DNA from: Siphonodentalium dalli
Lineage: Eukaryota > Mollusca > Scaphopoda > Gadilida > Siphonodentaliidae
DNA length: 64,000 nt
NCBI GenBank assembly: GCA_032622095.1
Contig: CP136069.1
Coordinates: 5,938,976-6,002,975 of the forward strand
Direction of reading: 5' to 3'
Shown: positions 1 through 9,458 of the stretch, piece by piece
Layout of the letters: each line of letters starts with the position of its first letter
Position numbering within the stretch: the stretch's first letter is position 1
The notes under the pieces: model-generated
What the model saw: the letters and a program-made list of their open reading frames with translations, nothing else
Told to the model about the DNA's origin: nothing
The model's database searches: none
Translations under genes and position numbers: made by a program

Positions 1-300
1 TTTATATCTCCCATAGCAGATGAGGCCATGCAGAATGAGGTCCACAGAGGGTGAATTTGCTGATGCTACCCCCTGTGCGATATCTTCACTAATTTCAAAC
101 TGGCATGCACACTCATGCTTGGTGCGAGGGTGCAGTGCCGAGGTGGGCACGCCAAACGGACACTCCCTAGCCGACCTTTTGGCCACATAGATCATGCCAT
201 GAATCTCTACTATGGCTATGCGGGATAGCGTTACTAAATTCACCCTCTTGGGACCTCTTACTGCAAATGACAGACAAACTAAACTTTCTTTTGTTGAACT
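1..300. mobile_element. GAGGTCC-hairpin interspersed element (family A), copy 1
   Basis: Left arm near 31-80 carries AGAATGAGGTCCACAGAGGG then TGAATTTGCTGATGC. The right arm near 220-280 carries GGGATAGCGTTACTAAATTC then ACCCTCTTGGGACCTC. The arms are inverted and separated by ~140 bp of other sequence, unlike other copies in the window where they almost touch. The window start (CATAGCAGATGAGGCCATGC) is the usual shoulder outside the left arm. Related copies lie near 8.2, 16.2, 17.7, 18.0, 27.9, 28.1, 62.2, 62.5 and 63.9 kb. No coding capacity is seen; this looks like a non-autonomous hairpin element of unknown superfamily. Confidence 0.6.
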
Positions 301-889
301 CTCGCATGCAAATTCACATTGGTGTAGGTATAGAGATCCAGGGACTGGGAACACCGTATAATACAGGGTAAACATTATTGTCTTCGGTTACATGGGCAAG
401 TTAAGGTCGAAAAGTTGGTGTTCATACGTTTAGTATGGCACGGGTTAGCAACTGATGAAGATCTTATTGACTTTTTTCTCTCTTCCTTCTTTGATGATCT
501 CATTTATAAAATATAAATTTTGACTTTTGGATTTTATTAGTTGAGATATTTTGGGGCGTACGTTCAAAATTATTTTCCAAATTTAGTAAAACCGCTCCGG
601 GCCACTGCTCTCCATCCAAAATTTATGAAAAGTGAACGAGGAATCAGGTATGATGTATCTGCACAAAATTGGTCACTGTTCCCTTATTTTCTTTTACCCC
701 CCCCCCTATTTTCATATGCTTTGCAGATTCCCTCTTCTTTCTTTGTTATCCATACATTTGGCACCAACTTCACCTTGTGATTAAATGTATATGACTAATT
801 GGTTTCAGGCCATTTTTCTTTCAGCTTATCCTAATTTGACATATCGAAAAGCCTTCGGGCATTCAGCCAGCTTTTCATTATGACTAATT
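301..889. other. AT-rich stretch, nothing assignable
   Basis: No repeat array, RNA gene or credible coding region was seen. A 79-codon open frame at 541-780 has low-complexity, F/P-rich composition and no recognisable domain, so it is treated as chance. The 20-mer GTCTTCGGTTACATGGGCAA near 380 recurs with one change at 1551, so parts of this stretch belong to an undefined interspersed repeat. Confidence 0.4.
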
Positions 890-1345
890 GTGACCCGCCA
901 TATCAAATCCAGTCGTAAGTCGGGATTTTGTTTACCCTGTGCCAATGCATTCTCTTATATAAGCGAGTCGACCATAGGTCGCCTCGCATATATAAGAGAA
1001 TGCATTGGCCTAACAATTTTTTATCATGTTTTTTAAATAAATGTTTCTTACAATTTTTAGGATATCAAATAAAAAACATCCATTACCCTGCAGGGAGCCC
1101 CACACATATATAGAAGCATATAGAAGAGTGTCGTCTGCTCATGTTTGTCTGGGGCTCTGTATGGGTGAAATTATAAAATTGTTAAAGAATACAAGAACAA
1201 ATTATTAAAATTGTAAAAAATCGTTAGGCCAATGCATTCTCTTATATATGCGAGGCGACCTATGGTCGACTCGCATATATAAGATAATGCATTGGCACAG
1301 GGTAAACAAAATCCCGACTTACGACTGGATTTGATATGGCGGGTC
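890..1345. mobile_element. Double-hairpin element (family B) with outer inverted repeats
   Basis: Two ~69-bp hairpins (941-1009 and 1228-1296) bound an AT-rich core. Each starts GCCAATGCATTCTCTTATAT and ends with its reverse complement. The two hairpins are reverse complements of each other, including their asymmetric centres (GTCGACC versus GGCGACC). Outside them, TACCCTGTGCC and GGCACAGGGTA mark the ends seen in most copies. Here the symmetry extends further: 890-931, starting GTGACCCGCCATATCAAATC, is inverted at 1303-1345. The core contains a smaller palindrome (family D, about 1090-1160) with GAGCCCCACACA. It has no ORF of note and is likely a non-autonomous, TA-targeting DNA element. Confidence 0.8.
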
Positions 1346-1432
1346 TATTAACCCATAGAGAGCCACACACAGCCTGGATCAGACGACACTATGTAGTGCA
1401 TGCTTCCATCTGTGTGAGGCTCCCCGTGGGTT
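1346..1432. mobile_element. Small palindromic element (family D) with 12-bp flanking duplication
   Basis: An 87-bp segment with inverted ends (AACCCATAGAGAGCC against GGCTCCCCGTGGGTT) is bounded on both sides by ATATGGCGGGTC (1334-1345 and 1433-1444). The host sequence is the right terminus of the preceding family-B element; removing the segment and one copy of the duplication restores a GGCGGGTCACA end that mirrors the left end at 890. A 9-12 bp duplication is of the length typical of Mutator-like elements, which is an inference only. Related palindromes sit near 1.1, 20.75, 22.8, 23.55, 27.15, 61.6 and 61.9 kb. Confidence 0.65.
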
Positions 1433-1444
1433 ATATGGCGGGTC

Positions 1445-1885
1445 ACATTTATTGTCATCCCGGGATGCTGGGTGTGATTTCCGCTAACCCTGCATGATGT
1501 GTTACCTGGTCAGACACCCACTTACCACTTATTGGTTACCCATAAAACCTGTCTTCGGTAACATGGGCAAAGGCGTATAATAAATCTAGGTACACATTCC
1601 GAAGCGCCACGTGGACAATTTACAAGTCAAGTAAATAATAGGAGCATAACAGAAGTATACTTGGTGTTTAGAAATTTTGAAAACAAGAGCATACTATATG
1701 GCAAGCTTATGCGTACCAGTTGAATCGTGCGCCATCATAATTTAAATGCATGTGCGTCATAACAGTTAAAAAACTTCAGTAACATGATTGTCTTATACCG
1801 GCAGTTTAAGATCAAAATGGGACCGCGGTACATAGTTGGGTTTTACCAATTTTGGAATTCAAACGTATAATCAGATAGAAACGGA
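1445..1885. other. Non-coding stretch, nothing assignable
   Basis: AT-rich, no array and no credible ORF. The only link to the rest of the window is the GTCTTCGGTAACATGGGCAA 20-mer at 1551, shared with the start of the window. Confidence 0.4.
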
Positions 1886-2217
1886 TAAAAATATTGTTTA
1901 AAATAGTTATATTTACAAATATTATATCCAAATTGACAACACACGCTGTCATTCTTATATATTAATTAAATGCAGCAACTCTCGATGGCAAAACCGATTT
2001 CGTTAATTTATCGCTGTTTGATGTGTCCCGAATCGAGTAGTAATATTTACAATTGACCGTAGTTCAGACGATGTTTTCTATGGAGTGTTACTGTCGATTT
2101 GCTTCAGATTTCCGGCGTTGTTAGTAGAATGTTACATTCCTCCAGTTGGCATATCACCTGAATACTAACTCATCAGTTTCACGCAACCGAACAAGTACAT
2201 AATATGTCTTTAACCTC
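1886..2217 (+). repeat. Diverged dispersed repeat, copy 1 (pair with 15.5 kb)
   Basis: This ~320-bp segment aligns in the same orientation with 15518-15838. Shared landmarks, in order, are TATATTAATTAA, CTCGA(T/C)GGC, the tract around TTCAGA(C/T)GATGTTTTC TATGGAGTG, TCGATTTGCTT, ATTCCTCCAGTTGGCAT, and TCTTTAA near the end. Divergence is substantial with several indels, so this is an old pair of interspersed copies. No open frame spans the match. Confidence 0.7.
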
Positions 2218-2280
2218 AGGCTCTAGGCACATAATCCTAACCAGAGGCAACCAAACAACTAAACACCAACATCCACACAA

Positions 2281-3290
2281 CATCCACACAACTAACCAAC
2301 AAACCAGCTAACTAACCAACAGAAGTGTGTTTCGGCGACCATCGTCATCGCCACCAGCTTCCTCTACCACACAACCAACCAACAAACCAGCTAACTAACC
2401 AACAGAAGTGTGTTTTGACGACCATCGTCATCGCCACCAGCTTCCTCTACCACACAACCAACCAACAAACCAGCTAACTAACCAACAGAAGTGTGTTTCG
2501 GCGACCATCATCATCGCCACAAGCTTCCTCAACCAATCAACCGAACCAAACCACCTAACTAACCAACAGAAGTGTGTTTCGGCGACCAACATCATCGACA
2601 CAAGCTTCATCAACCACACAACTAACCAACAAACCAGCTAACTAACCAACAGAAGTGTGTTTCGGCGACCATCATCATCGCCACAAGCTTCCTCAACCAT
2701 TCAACCGAACCAAACCACCTAACTAACCAACAGAAGTGTGTTTCGGCGACCAACATCATCGCCACAAGCTTCATCAACCACACAACTAACAAACAAACCA
2801 GCTAACTAACCAACAGAAGTGTGTTTCGGCGACCATCGTCATCGCCACCAGCTTCCTCTACCACACAACTAACCAACGTTCAGCTAACTAACCAACAGAA
2901 GTGTGTTTTGACGACCATCGTCATCGCCACCAGCTTCCTCTACCACACAACCAACCAACAAACCAGCTAACTAACCAACAGAAGTGTGTTTCGGCGACCA
3001 ACATCATCGCCACCAGCTTCTCGGCCACACAACTAACAAACAAACCAGCTAACTAACCAACAGAAGTGTGTTTCGGCGACCAAAATCACCGACACCAGCT
3101 TCCTCTACCACACAACTAACCAACAACCCAGCTAACTAACCAACAGAAGTGTGTTTCGGCGACCAACATCATCGCCACCAGCTTCTCAGCCACACAACTA
3201 ACAAACAAACCAGCTAACTAACCAACAGAAATATGGTTCGGCGGCCATCATCGTCGACACCAGCTTAACCAATTAACCAATTAACAGGCG
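2281..3290 (+). repeat. 83-bp minisatellite, about 12 copies
   Basis: The motif AACCAACAGAAGTGTGTTTC recurs at 81-83 bp intervals (near 2321, 2404, 2487, 2568, 2651, 2732 and on to about 3225). Each unit continues with GGCGACCATCRTCATCG, CCACCAGCTTCCTC and a CAACCAACAAACCAGC tract. Open frames on both strands (for example 2408-2641) are by-products of the repeat and are not called as genes. The copies at the right end are more diverged. Confidence 0.95.
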
Positions 3291-3865
3291 TGTGGTTCGG
3301 TGACAATCATCACCATAGATACTCAATGAATTATGTAACATCTGGCGGCCGGCCGTCAACCTCTGTGGTCCCTAATTCGGTGTTATGACGGTAAACTGAG
3401 TTTTCTTCATCGTTATTCTATATCGACCTGACGCATTCATGAAAAAATAATTAGCTTCCAATCGAATCGACGGTCGCGATGTTTTTATGGGCGAATCAAA
3501 GACCGCGGGATCACACCGGTCTTATCTACAACATTTAACTGGTTATATGGAGCAGCACAAACAAGTAACATTGCATCAGTTAATTCGTGGAGGTTAATCG
3601 TCGAACAGTGGGCATGTATAACAAGAAAACCATAGTCAGAAATGGTAACGCCACCAAGATCGTATTATTAGCCATAAATATAAATAATAATACAATTATT
3701 CTATAAACTAGCTTTCAAATTTTATGCGGGAAATTTGCGTACTTCCATATTTCAAGTTTTCCCGTTTCTCGTGGCATACATTACTTTCATCAAACTGTCT
3801 TCTTTATTACACAAGCTGATAGGCCCGACTTCACCCGGGCTGTTTCCCATCTGCTTTCCGGTGAA
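3291..3865. other. Non-repetitive stretch with one dispersed-repeat fragment
   Basis: No array or credible ORF. About 3608-3690 (AACAAGAAAACCATAGTCAG, then AAATGGTAACGC and CAAGATC) matches 57845-57900 in the same orientation and 24010-24085 in the opposite orientation, so a fragment of a dispersed repeat is present. Confidence 0.45.
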
Positions 3866-4395
3866 AGGTGCGATTTGACCTTCAATTGACTATTTCGAAA
3901 GTCAAGGTCAGGTCAGGGTCATGATTTGTCCAGTCCAAAACACCCCCACCCGTAGAAAACTACCCATAGGTATCAAATTTCGTCGAAATCCGTCCGTTTT
4001 ACCCAACTTGACCTTTAATTAACAATTTTGAAGGTCAAGGTAAGGTCAGAGTCATGATTTGACCCGTCCAAAACACCCCCCCCCCCCGACAAAAGTACCC
4101 ATAGGTATCAAATTTCGTCGAAATCTATCCGTTTTATCCGAGTTGACCTTTGATTGGCCATATTGAAGGTCAAGGTCAGGCCGAGGTCACAATTTGACCC
4201 GTTCAAAACTCTCCTCGGACCAAAGTATCCCTAGGTATCAAATTTCGCCGAAATTTGTCCGTTTTACCCAAATTGACCTTGCATTGACAGTTTTAAAGGT
4301 CAAGGTCAGGTCGGGGTCACGATTTGACCCGTTCAAAACACTTCCCGGACACAAATACCCATAGGTATCAAATTACGTTGAAATCTATGGAAAGC
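3866..4395 (+). repeat. 130-135 bp tandem repeat rich in AGGTCA half-sites, about 4 copies
   Basis: TATCAAATTTCGTCGAAATC recurs at 3971, 4106, 4236 and 4366 with small changes, giving a 130-135 bp period. Each unit also has TTGACCTT followed about 20 bp later by AAGGTCAAGGTCAGGTC, an inverted pair of AGGTCA half-sites with extra direct half-sites. TCAAGGTCA, the extended monomer site known for NR5A/ERR-type nuclear receptors, is intact in at least three units. Whether anything binds here is unknown. Confidence 0.9.
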
Positions 4396-4799
4396 CGAGG
4401 AGGACATGTTGGTTGCTAATTGCTAGATATACGACGCGGTATTTTGAAGGTGTTTCAAACTAGGAGATATAAGTATTCTGCCTTTCAAATGGTGATGAAT
4501 TATAGTAGTTTATTCAAATTTTATGGCATAAATTGTTATTAAAACCGTATATACTATAAAAAATTAATGACTCGAAAATTAAGTGGGCCTTTAAACAAAG
4601 TCACAATTGCATTTAGGCTCATCTCATACTCGTCCATTCAGCGATATTCTACTGCGCAGTTTGTTATAGCCTCCAGTATTTATTGAGCGTTATACCCCCA
4701 ACTGTTATAATTCGCCTTTAGCAGGCGTACTCTTGCCTCAGATTATTGAGATATTAGGTCACACATAATCACATTAAATCGCATCGTAACATAGCAATT
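4396..4799. repeat. AT-rich stretch with dispersed-repeat fragment
   Basis: About 4484-4560 (AATGGTGATGAATTAT, then TTTTATGGCATAAATTG and TTATTAAAACCGTATATA) matches 56418-56490 in the same orientation and 24487-24572 inverted. Further right, GGTGGGCCTTTAA-like sequence (about 4585) is shared with 24895. The remainder shows nothing. Confidence 0.55.
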
Positions 4800-5615
4800 G
4801 TGTGGGCTCCTTGGCGTGAATATGTAATGAGAAATAAGGTCATACGTAATGACATTAAACTCAAGAAAACCCTCGAAAACAAAACAAAATCACATTTAAT
4901 GTTTTACGTTATTTCCTTCATAAAAAGAATCTTCGTGATAATGAACCCTCTCGTTACTTTAGAATATAGAATTAACCTTAAAATAAAAAAAATCTTTGGA
5001 ACACAGAACCTTCGGAATAACGAACCTTCGGATTGGTGAACCTTCGGAATAGCGAACATTCAGAGAAATTTCGGAATAGTGGACCTTCGGGATAGTGAAC
5101 CTTCGGAATAGAGCCATGCCCCCCAATATTCATATTATATGCCCAGAGTTCAAAGGTATGGACCCATAAAATTCTAAACTTGGCCCTTAAAATAATTAAC
5201 TCCAAATTGGAGCACACACAGAACACCACTTAAGTCAACTGAACCTATGTCATGTCCCAATGCGGGAGGGTCCATATATACCACAACATTCATAGTATAT
5301 GCCAAGAATTCAAAGGTATGGGCCCACGTAATGACATAAAATCTCAAGAAAACCAGCGAAAACAAAACAAAATCACATTTAATGTTCTAAGTTAAGTTAT
5401 TTCCTCCTGTATCTGTATCGGTGCGCGCGCATGATCAGTTCGGATGTGAGCGCACACTCCATATAAAGAATCTTTGTGAAAATGAACCCTCTCAAATTAG
5501 TCTCAATACTTTAAAATATAGAATTAACCTAAAAATAACAAAAACCTTCGGAATAGAGAACCTTCGGAATAGCGGATCTTCGGGATAGCAAACCTTCATA
5601 ATAGAAGCATGTCCC
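4800..5615 (+). repeat. Tandem duplication (~500 bp offset) with CTTCGGAATAG short repeats
   Basis: About 4845-5125 and 5325-5615 share the same order of blocks: CTCAAGAAAACC, AAAACAAAACAAAATCACAT, AATGAACCCTCTC, ATATAGAATTAACCT, then a run of 14-16 bp repeats built on GAACCTTCGGAATAG. Between them, CAAAGGTATGG(A/G)CCCA recurs at about 5153 and 5311. The repeats leave open frames on the minus strand (4978-5365), which are not called as genes. Confidence 0.75.
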
Positions 5616-6420
5616 CACAATTACACCGGTGACGTAAACACATGTGCCAATCTTAGTTGTACTCTCGTAATTATCGGTACGATGAAACGGTGACGGAATC
5701 TGACGAGGTTTGCCGAATGTACAATCACCCAGTGAATTATCGATCGCCCATGCGATACAAAAAAACCAAAAGCAATAAACACCACACTACGGTGGCGTAA
5801 TTACCGAAGGGTGTGCACGATCAGGCTAATCTGAATTGCTCTTGCTGGGTCGCACGAACGCACCCGGCCAATGATGTATGATTCGATTGGTTCTATTGCT
5901 AATAAACTGTATCCTTTAGCTACGGCCGATTAGCGCGGGATCTCGCGGGATCTTACGTGATCTCGCGGCGAGGATATTCCTGGGGACCGGAAGCGTATTC
6001 ATATCGACTGCTGTTCGGTATTTCTATCACGCGTCACGCGTGAACGTTGCCATGGTTACGTTGAAGAATCCCATCAGAGGCTATAGTGATCGGTTGAACC
6101 AATTGAGATGGCTCCGAGTTCTTCAATTGGGCGACTTGTTGCAAATGCAGATCAATGCGGCCTCATGCACTGGAACACAGTTACGATCCGTCAATCGACT
6201 GAGAATTTGATCGAATTCGTGACGGCACTCGGATGTGAGCAACGCATGCATGGAGATTTTCAACGGCGCCATATTCGCTTCCAATCTCTACCAGAGCGCA
6301 CCAGTCATGCTTCTTTTCTGACTCTGTAACCGACTGGGTACTAGTCTGTGATTCTATATTTAGCATGGGATATCCCAGCAAAAATGGCGAAACCCGATCG
6401 CTCCAAAGTAAAATTTTCTA
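5616..6420 (+). promoter_or_regulatory. Non-repetitive, CpG-richer segment; possible promoter or 5' exon
   Basis: This is one of the few stretches without visible repeats, and CpG is denser than around it (for example near 5930-6040). Visible motifs are inverted CCAAT boxes (ATTGG, near 5885), an ETS-like ACCGGAAGC near 5976, and an ATG at 6052 in a strong initiation context (GCCATGG). That ATG opens only 52 codons (6052-6210). A second frame of 73 codons runs 6108-6329. Neither product resembles a family I know, and no splice structure can be argued. The promoter call is an inference from composition and motifs only. Confidence 0.2.
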
Positions 6421-8142
6421 TTGTGCTTTTTGAACAATTCCCACTCTAAAACTCTAAAACATAATGACAGAATGGAAAATCAGAGCGGTAGTTTTGTTGA
6501 CGATTTTTCGCAAGCTACTCGTCAATATTGCAGCAAATTAGAACTTTTGTGTTTGACTTGCCGTTCGAGTTGTGACAATGTCGTACAATTGCGTTTATAC
6601 TTTTGTGTTGATAAAATAATCACACGGTGTCTAAATATAGTTCTTCGGTTTTAGTGAGACTTTTCAAACATAAGGTCCAAAATTTATACATTTTTGTTTC
6701 GATGTTTTGTGTGCTTAACAAGGTCAGCATGTTGCTCTGTTCGCTTAGTATATATTTTAATATCGCGGAAGTCCACCAAATGTGGGTGAAAGGTCGCCGG
6801 TAGCAGCGGTCTTACCGAGTCATCAATGGAGGTAAACCCTGCATTGAAATTGATTCGCTTCTTTATAATTCTCGTGTTAACGTTTGGTGCGGATGATGGA
6901 TTGTAGGTAAACATCCCAACAACTGAATGGACTAGTATGGGTGAAATGTGGGTCAACACGCCAGGCGACGTAATGGGCTGACACGAGTGGGATTTAGGTA
7001 AATACGTCAACCAAGAGAGTGGGCTGGTATGGATTGGTTGTGTGTAAGCACATCAACAACTGAATGGACTGGTGTGGGTGAAATGTGCGTCCCCATTGGG
7101 AACCTCGATCATGCAATGTGTCGTCTGTTAATTTGGGGATATAGAGGAACTAAACTAAAAAGAAATAGAATCTAGGTGAAGAAGTTTCCATAGAAATTGT
7201 ATATTAAGGGTCAGACGCACGTTTTGCCAAAATTTCCTGGTATTTCAAAATGTATTTTCTCTAAATCTATCAGGAATATCTTTGTGAATTTTTGTACAAG
7301 AGATTATTGTGGTACCATACATAAGAACCATTGGACATTTGGTTATTATAATCTCATTTACTTTACTTTTATGGCATGAAAAATCTTTAAAATTTCACTG
7401 TGTTCAGGTACCGAGAACTACTGTAAAACAGATTTTTTTCGAAAGTGCATTTCATATATACATGATATCATATCTGAAGATCATGAGAGAAGACTTAATT
7501 TTTCTTGATTCATGAAATTAAATGATTATTTTCATTCAGAAAGACAACTACCATAAACATTTTTTTATTATTGAGAATTGTCATGCCATGCTTGTTGGTT
7601 CGGTTGAGTTCTGGGTCATGGGTTCATAACCAAATTAAATCTGACCACCATATCTCTTAACACTGTGACCTAATTTCTGTCGATTGCTCCCTGCTTGAGT
7701 GGACAGAACCACATTTGAACATTTGTTTTCATTGGGCTGGCATATTTGTGACTGCTTTATTCTTCATTATAATACATGGGGTATGATGCTATAATATGCA
7801 ATTAAAAAGCTAACTCAACATTATGATACAAATGAAGCCTCCTCTCATGGAGTCAAGACAATAAGCTATTTGATGGTTGACATGTTGTTTGAAATTATAA
7901 ATTTTTCTGGCAATTCTCGGTACCTAAAGGGACAGAAACGAAACAAATATTTTCAACCTCTCAAATGTATTAAAATCCATTATTGTTATTGTCTCTTTAT
8001 AATTGCTCTGATTCTATATATAATGAAAATTATCATATGTAAAATTTAAGATTTTTCACCTGATAGATCCAGAGAAATTCTTTGTTGAAAATCACTTGCC
8101 ATTTCTGGCTGGATTTACTGTGATTTATGCAAAACGTGCGTC
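6421..8142. other. AT-rich stretch with degenerate repeats
   Basis: No gene was recognised. About 6885-7095 holds a degenerate direct repeat: CAACAACTGAATGGACT followed by GGTGAAATGTG occurs near 6915 and 7049. About 7085-7200 (CCATTGGGAACCTCGAT, then TGCAATGTGTCGTCTG) is the internal part of family A, without its hairpins. From 7200 to 8140 nothing stands out. Short open frames are AT-rich and uninformative. Confidence 0.45.
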
Positions 8143-8300
8143 TCCCCCTTAAAGACACTTTCCATAGAAGATGAGGCCAGAGTAGAATGATGTTCACAGA
8201 GGGCGAATTTAGTAATGCTAACACACTTTGAGGGATAGCGTATAACTAAATTCACAATATGGGGACCTCGTTCTACAAATGACAGGTACACTAAACTCAG
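8143..8300. mobile_element. GAGGTCC-hairpin element (family A), copy 2
   Basis: Left arm GTTCACAGAGGGCGAATTTA near 8191 faces right arm AACTAAATTCACAATATGGG near 8243, with the usual GATGAGGCC shoulder on the left and an ACAAATGACAG shoulder on the right. The right arm has lost the ACCCTCT block, so the hairpin is imperfect. No coding content. Confidence 0.6.
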
Positions 8301-8319
8301 ACTTGGAGAAGTGATGAAT

Positions 8320-8520
8320 AATGTCCAGTGACCGAGCTATAAATACTTATACAATTCCTAAACCTTGTCCAGTGACCGATCTATAAGTATTTATACAGTC
8401 CCTAAACCATGTCTACTGACCAAGCTATAAGTATCTATACAATCCCTAAACCATGTCCAGTGACCGACTCTGTATATACGTACATGTATATATACAATCC
8501 CTAAACCATGCCCAGTGACT
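8320..8520 (+). repeat. 44-bp tandem repeat, about 5 copies
   Basis: GTCCAGTGACCGA-type starts occur at 8323, 8367, 8411, 8455 and 8510. Units share AGCTATAAGTA and ATACAATCCCTAAACCATG. The last unit is longer because of a TATATACGTACATG expansion. Confidence 0.9.
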
Positions 8521-8714
8521 CAGCTCCCATGTGAAGTTATATTCTCTTTATAGAATGTTGCTGTTGGTGTTTTAACTGAAGACCTAGATCGTACTCTATA
8601 TATATATCACGTCAAATTGAATGACACCAGACTAATGCTAAAATTACAGGTTAATTCGACTTCTATCCTACTATACGAATCGCATATATATTCATTATGC
8701 TAACACCGCTTGAT

Positions 8715-8796
8715 TTTGTCTGCGCGAGGGTATATTATAATCTCAGAAAGTCTCGTTTGTCTGCGCTAGGGTATATTATAATCTCCGAAAATCTCG
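8715..8796 (+). repeat. 41-bp direct duplication
   Basis: TTTGTCTGCGC at 8715 and 8756 starts two 41-bp units that differ at a few bases and share GGGTATATTATAATCTC. Confidence 0.85.
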
Positions 8797-9163
8797 GCTG
8801 TTACTGAGAATAAAATATTTCTTTGACGACGCCGATGAGTTGGCATGGATCAAACGACCGATTGACTTGTTTTGAAATCGTAGAATTTTACTGTCGGCGT
8901 GATTCGACTGATAATGCTATCCGCACTGCTTGGGTGGTTACGAAAGTTAATAACCAGTTATGAAAAGTTAATAACCGAGCCGATCACAACCGATTTCTGG
9001 CATCAGGCACAAACGGATTAACGTAACAGAAGGAACCGGCGCAGTGCTCCGGTCGACAATCGAACACGTGCCCCTTGCAGAGTACTTAATGCACATTTTT
9101 ACCGATCTGAACGTACAGGCTGCAGACAAATTACGTAGGTCACGACCCACCTGGTCCACGAAC
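8797..9163. other. Non-repetitive stretch, nothing assignable
   Basis: No array was seen. An open frame starting at 9044 continues into the following foldback element, so most of its residues come from the element and it is not called as a gene. Confidence 0.4.
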
Positions 9164-9342
9164 TACAGTAATGCCCCAAATAATCGACTCCTTAACCACA
9201 GCAGAATTATGGGTACTTTTTCAGGATTTAGCTGGAAATATGGCTTGTTGCCATTCATAGGAAAGCTCTCAGTGAGAAATCCTGAAAAATTACCCATAAT
9301 TCTGCTGTGGTTAAGGAGTCGACTATTTAGGGCAATATTTTA
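9164..9342. mobile_element. CAGTAATGCC foldback MITE (family C), copy 1
   Basis: TA followed by CAGTAATGCCCCAAATAATC opens the element. Near the end, CTGCTGTGGTTAAGGAGTCG is the inverse of the left CGACTCCTTAACCACAGCAG. The arms are long (about 65 bp) and meet around TTGCCATTCATAGG. The family ends in TA in better copies (14329-14473, 28817-29033), as in Tc1/mariner-type MITEs. The right terminus here is degraded (GGCAATATTTTA). Confidence 0.8.
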
Positions 9343-9458
9343 CCTAGACCGCATTTTATCGCGGCGTTAACTCGGCACATTAATCCAGGCCTCAAATTAA
9401 ATCTAATTACTCGCTATTGTTACGTAATTTGCGATTCCATGACGTAAAGAGGTCGATA

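Noticed and set aside
6045..6062. RFX X-box at GTTGCCATGGTTAC
   Set aside because: The right half-site deviates from the RRNRAC consensus; a single near-match is not enough.
9044..9370. 108-codon ORF
   Set aside because: More than half lies in the foldback MITE, and the frame is not kept in other copies.
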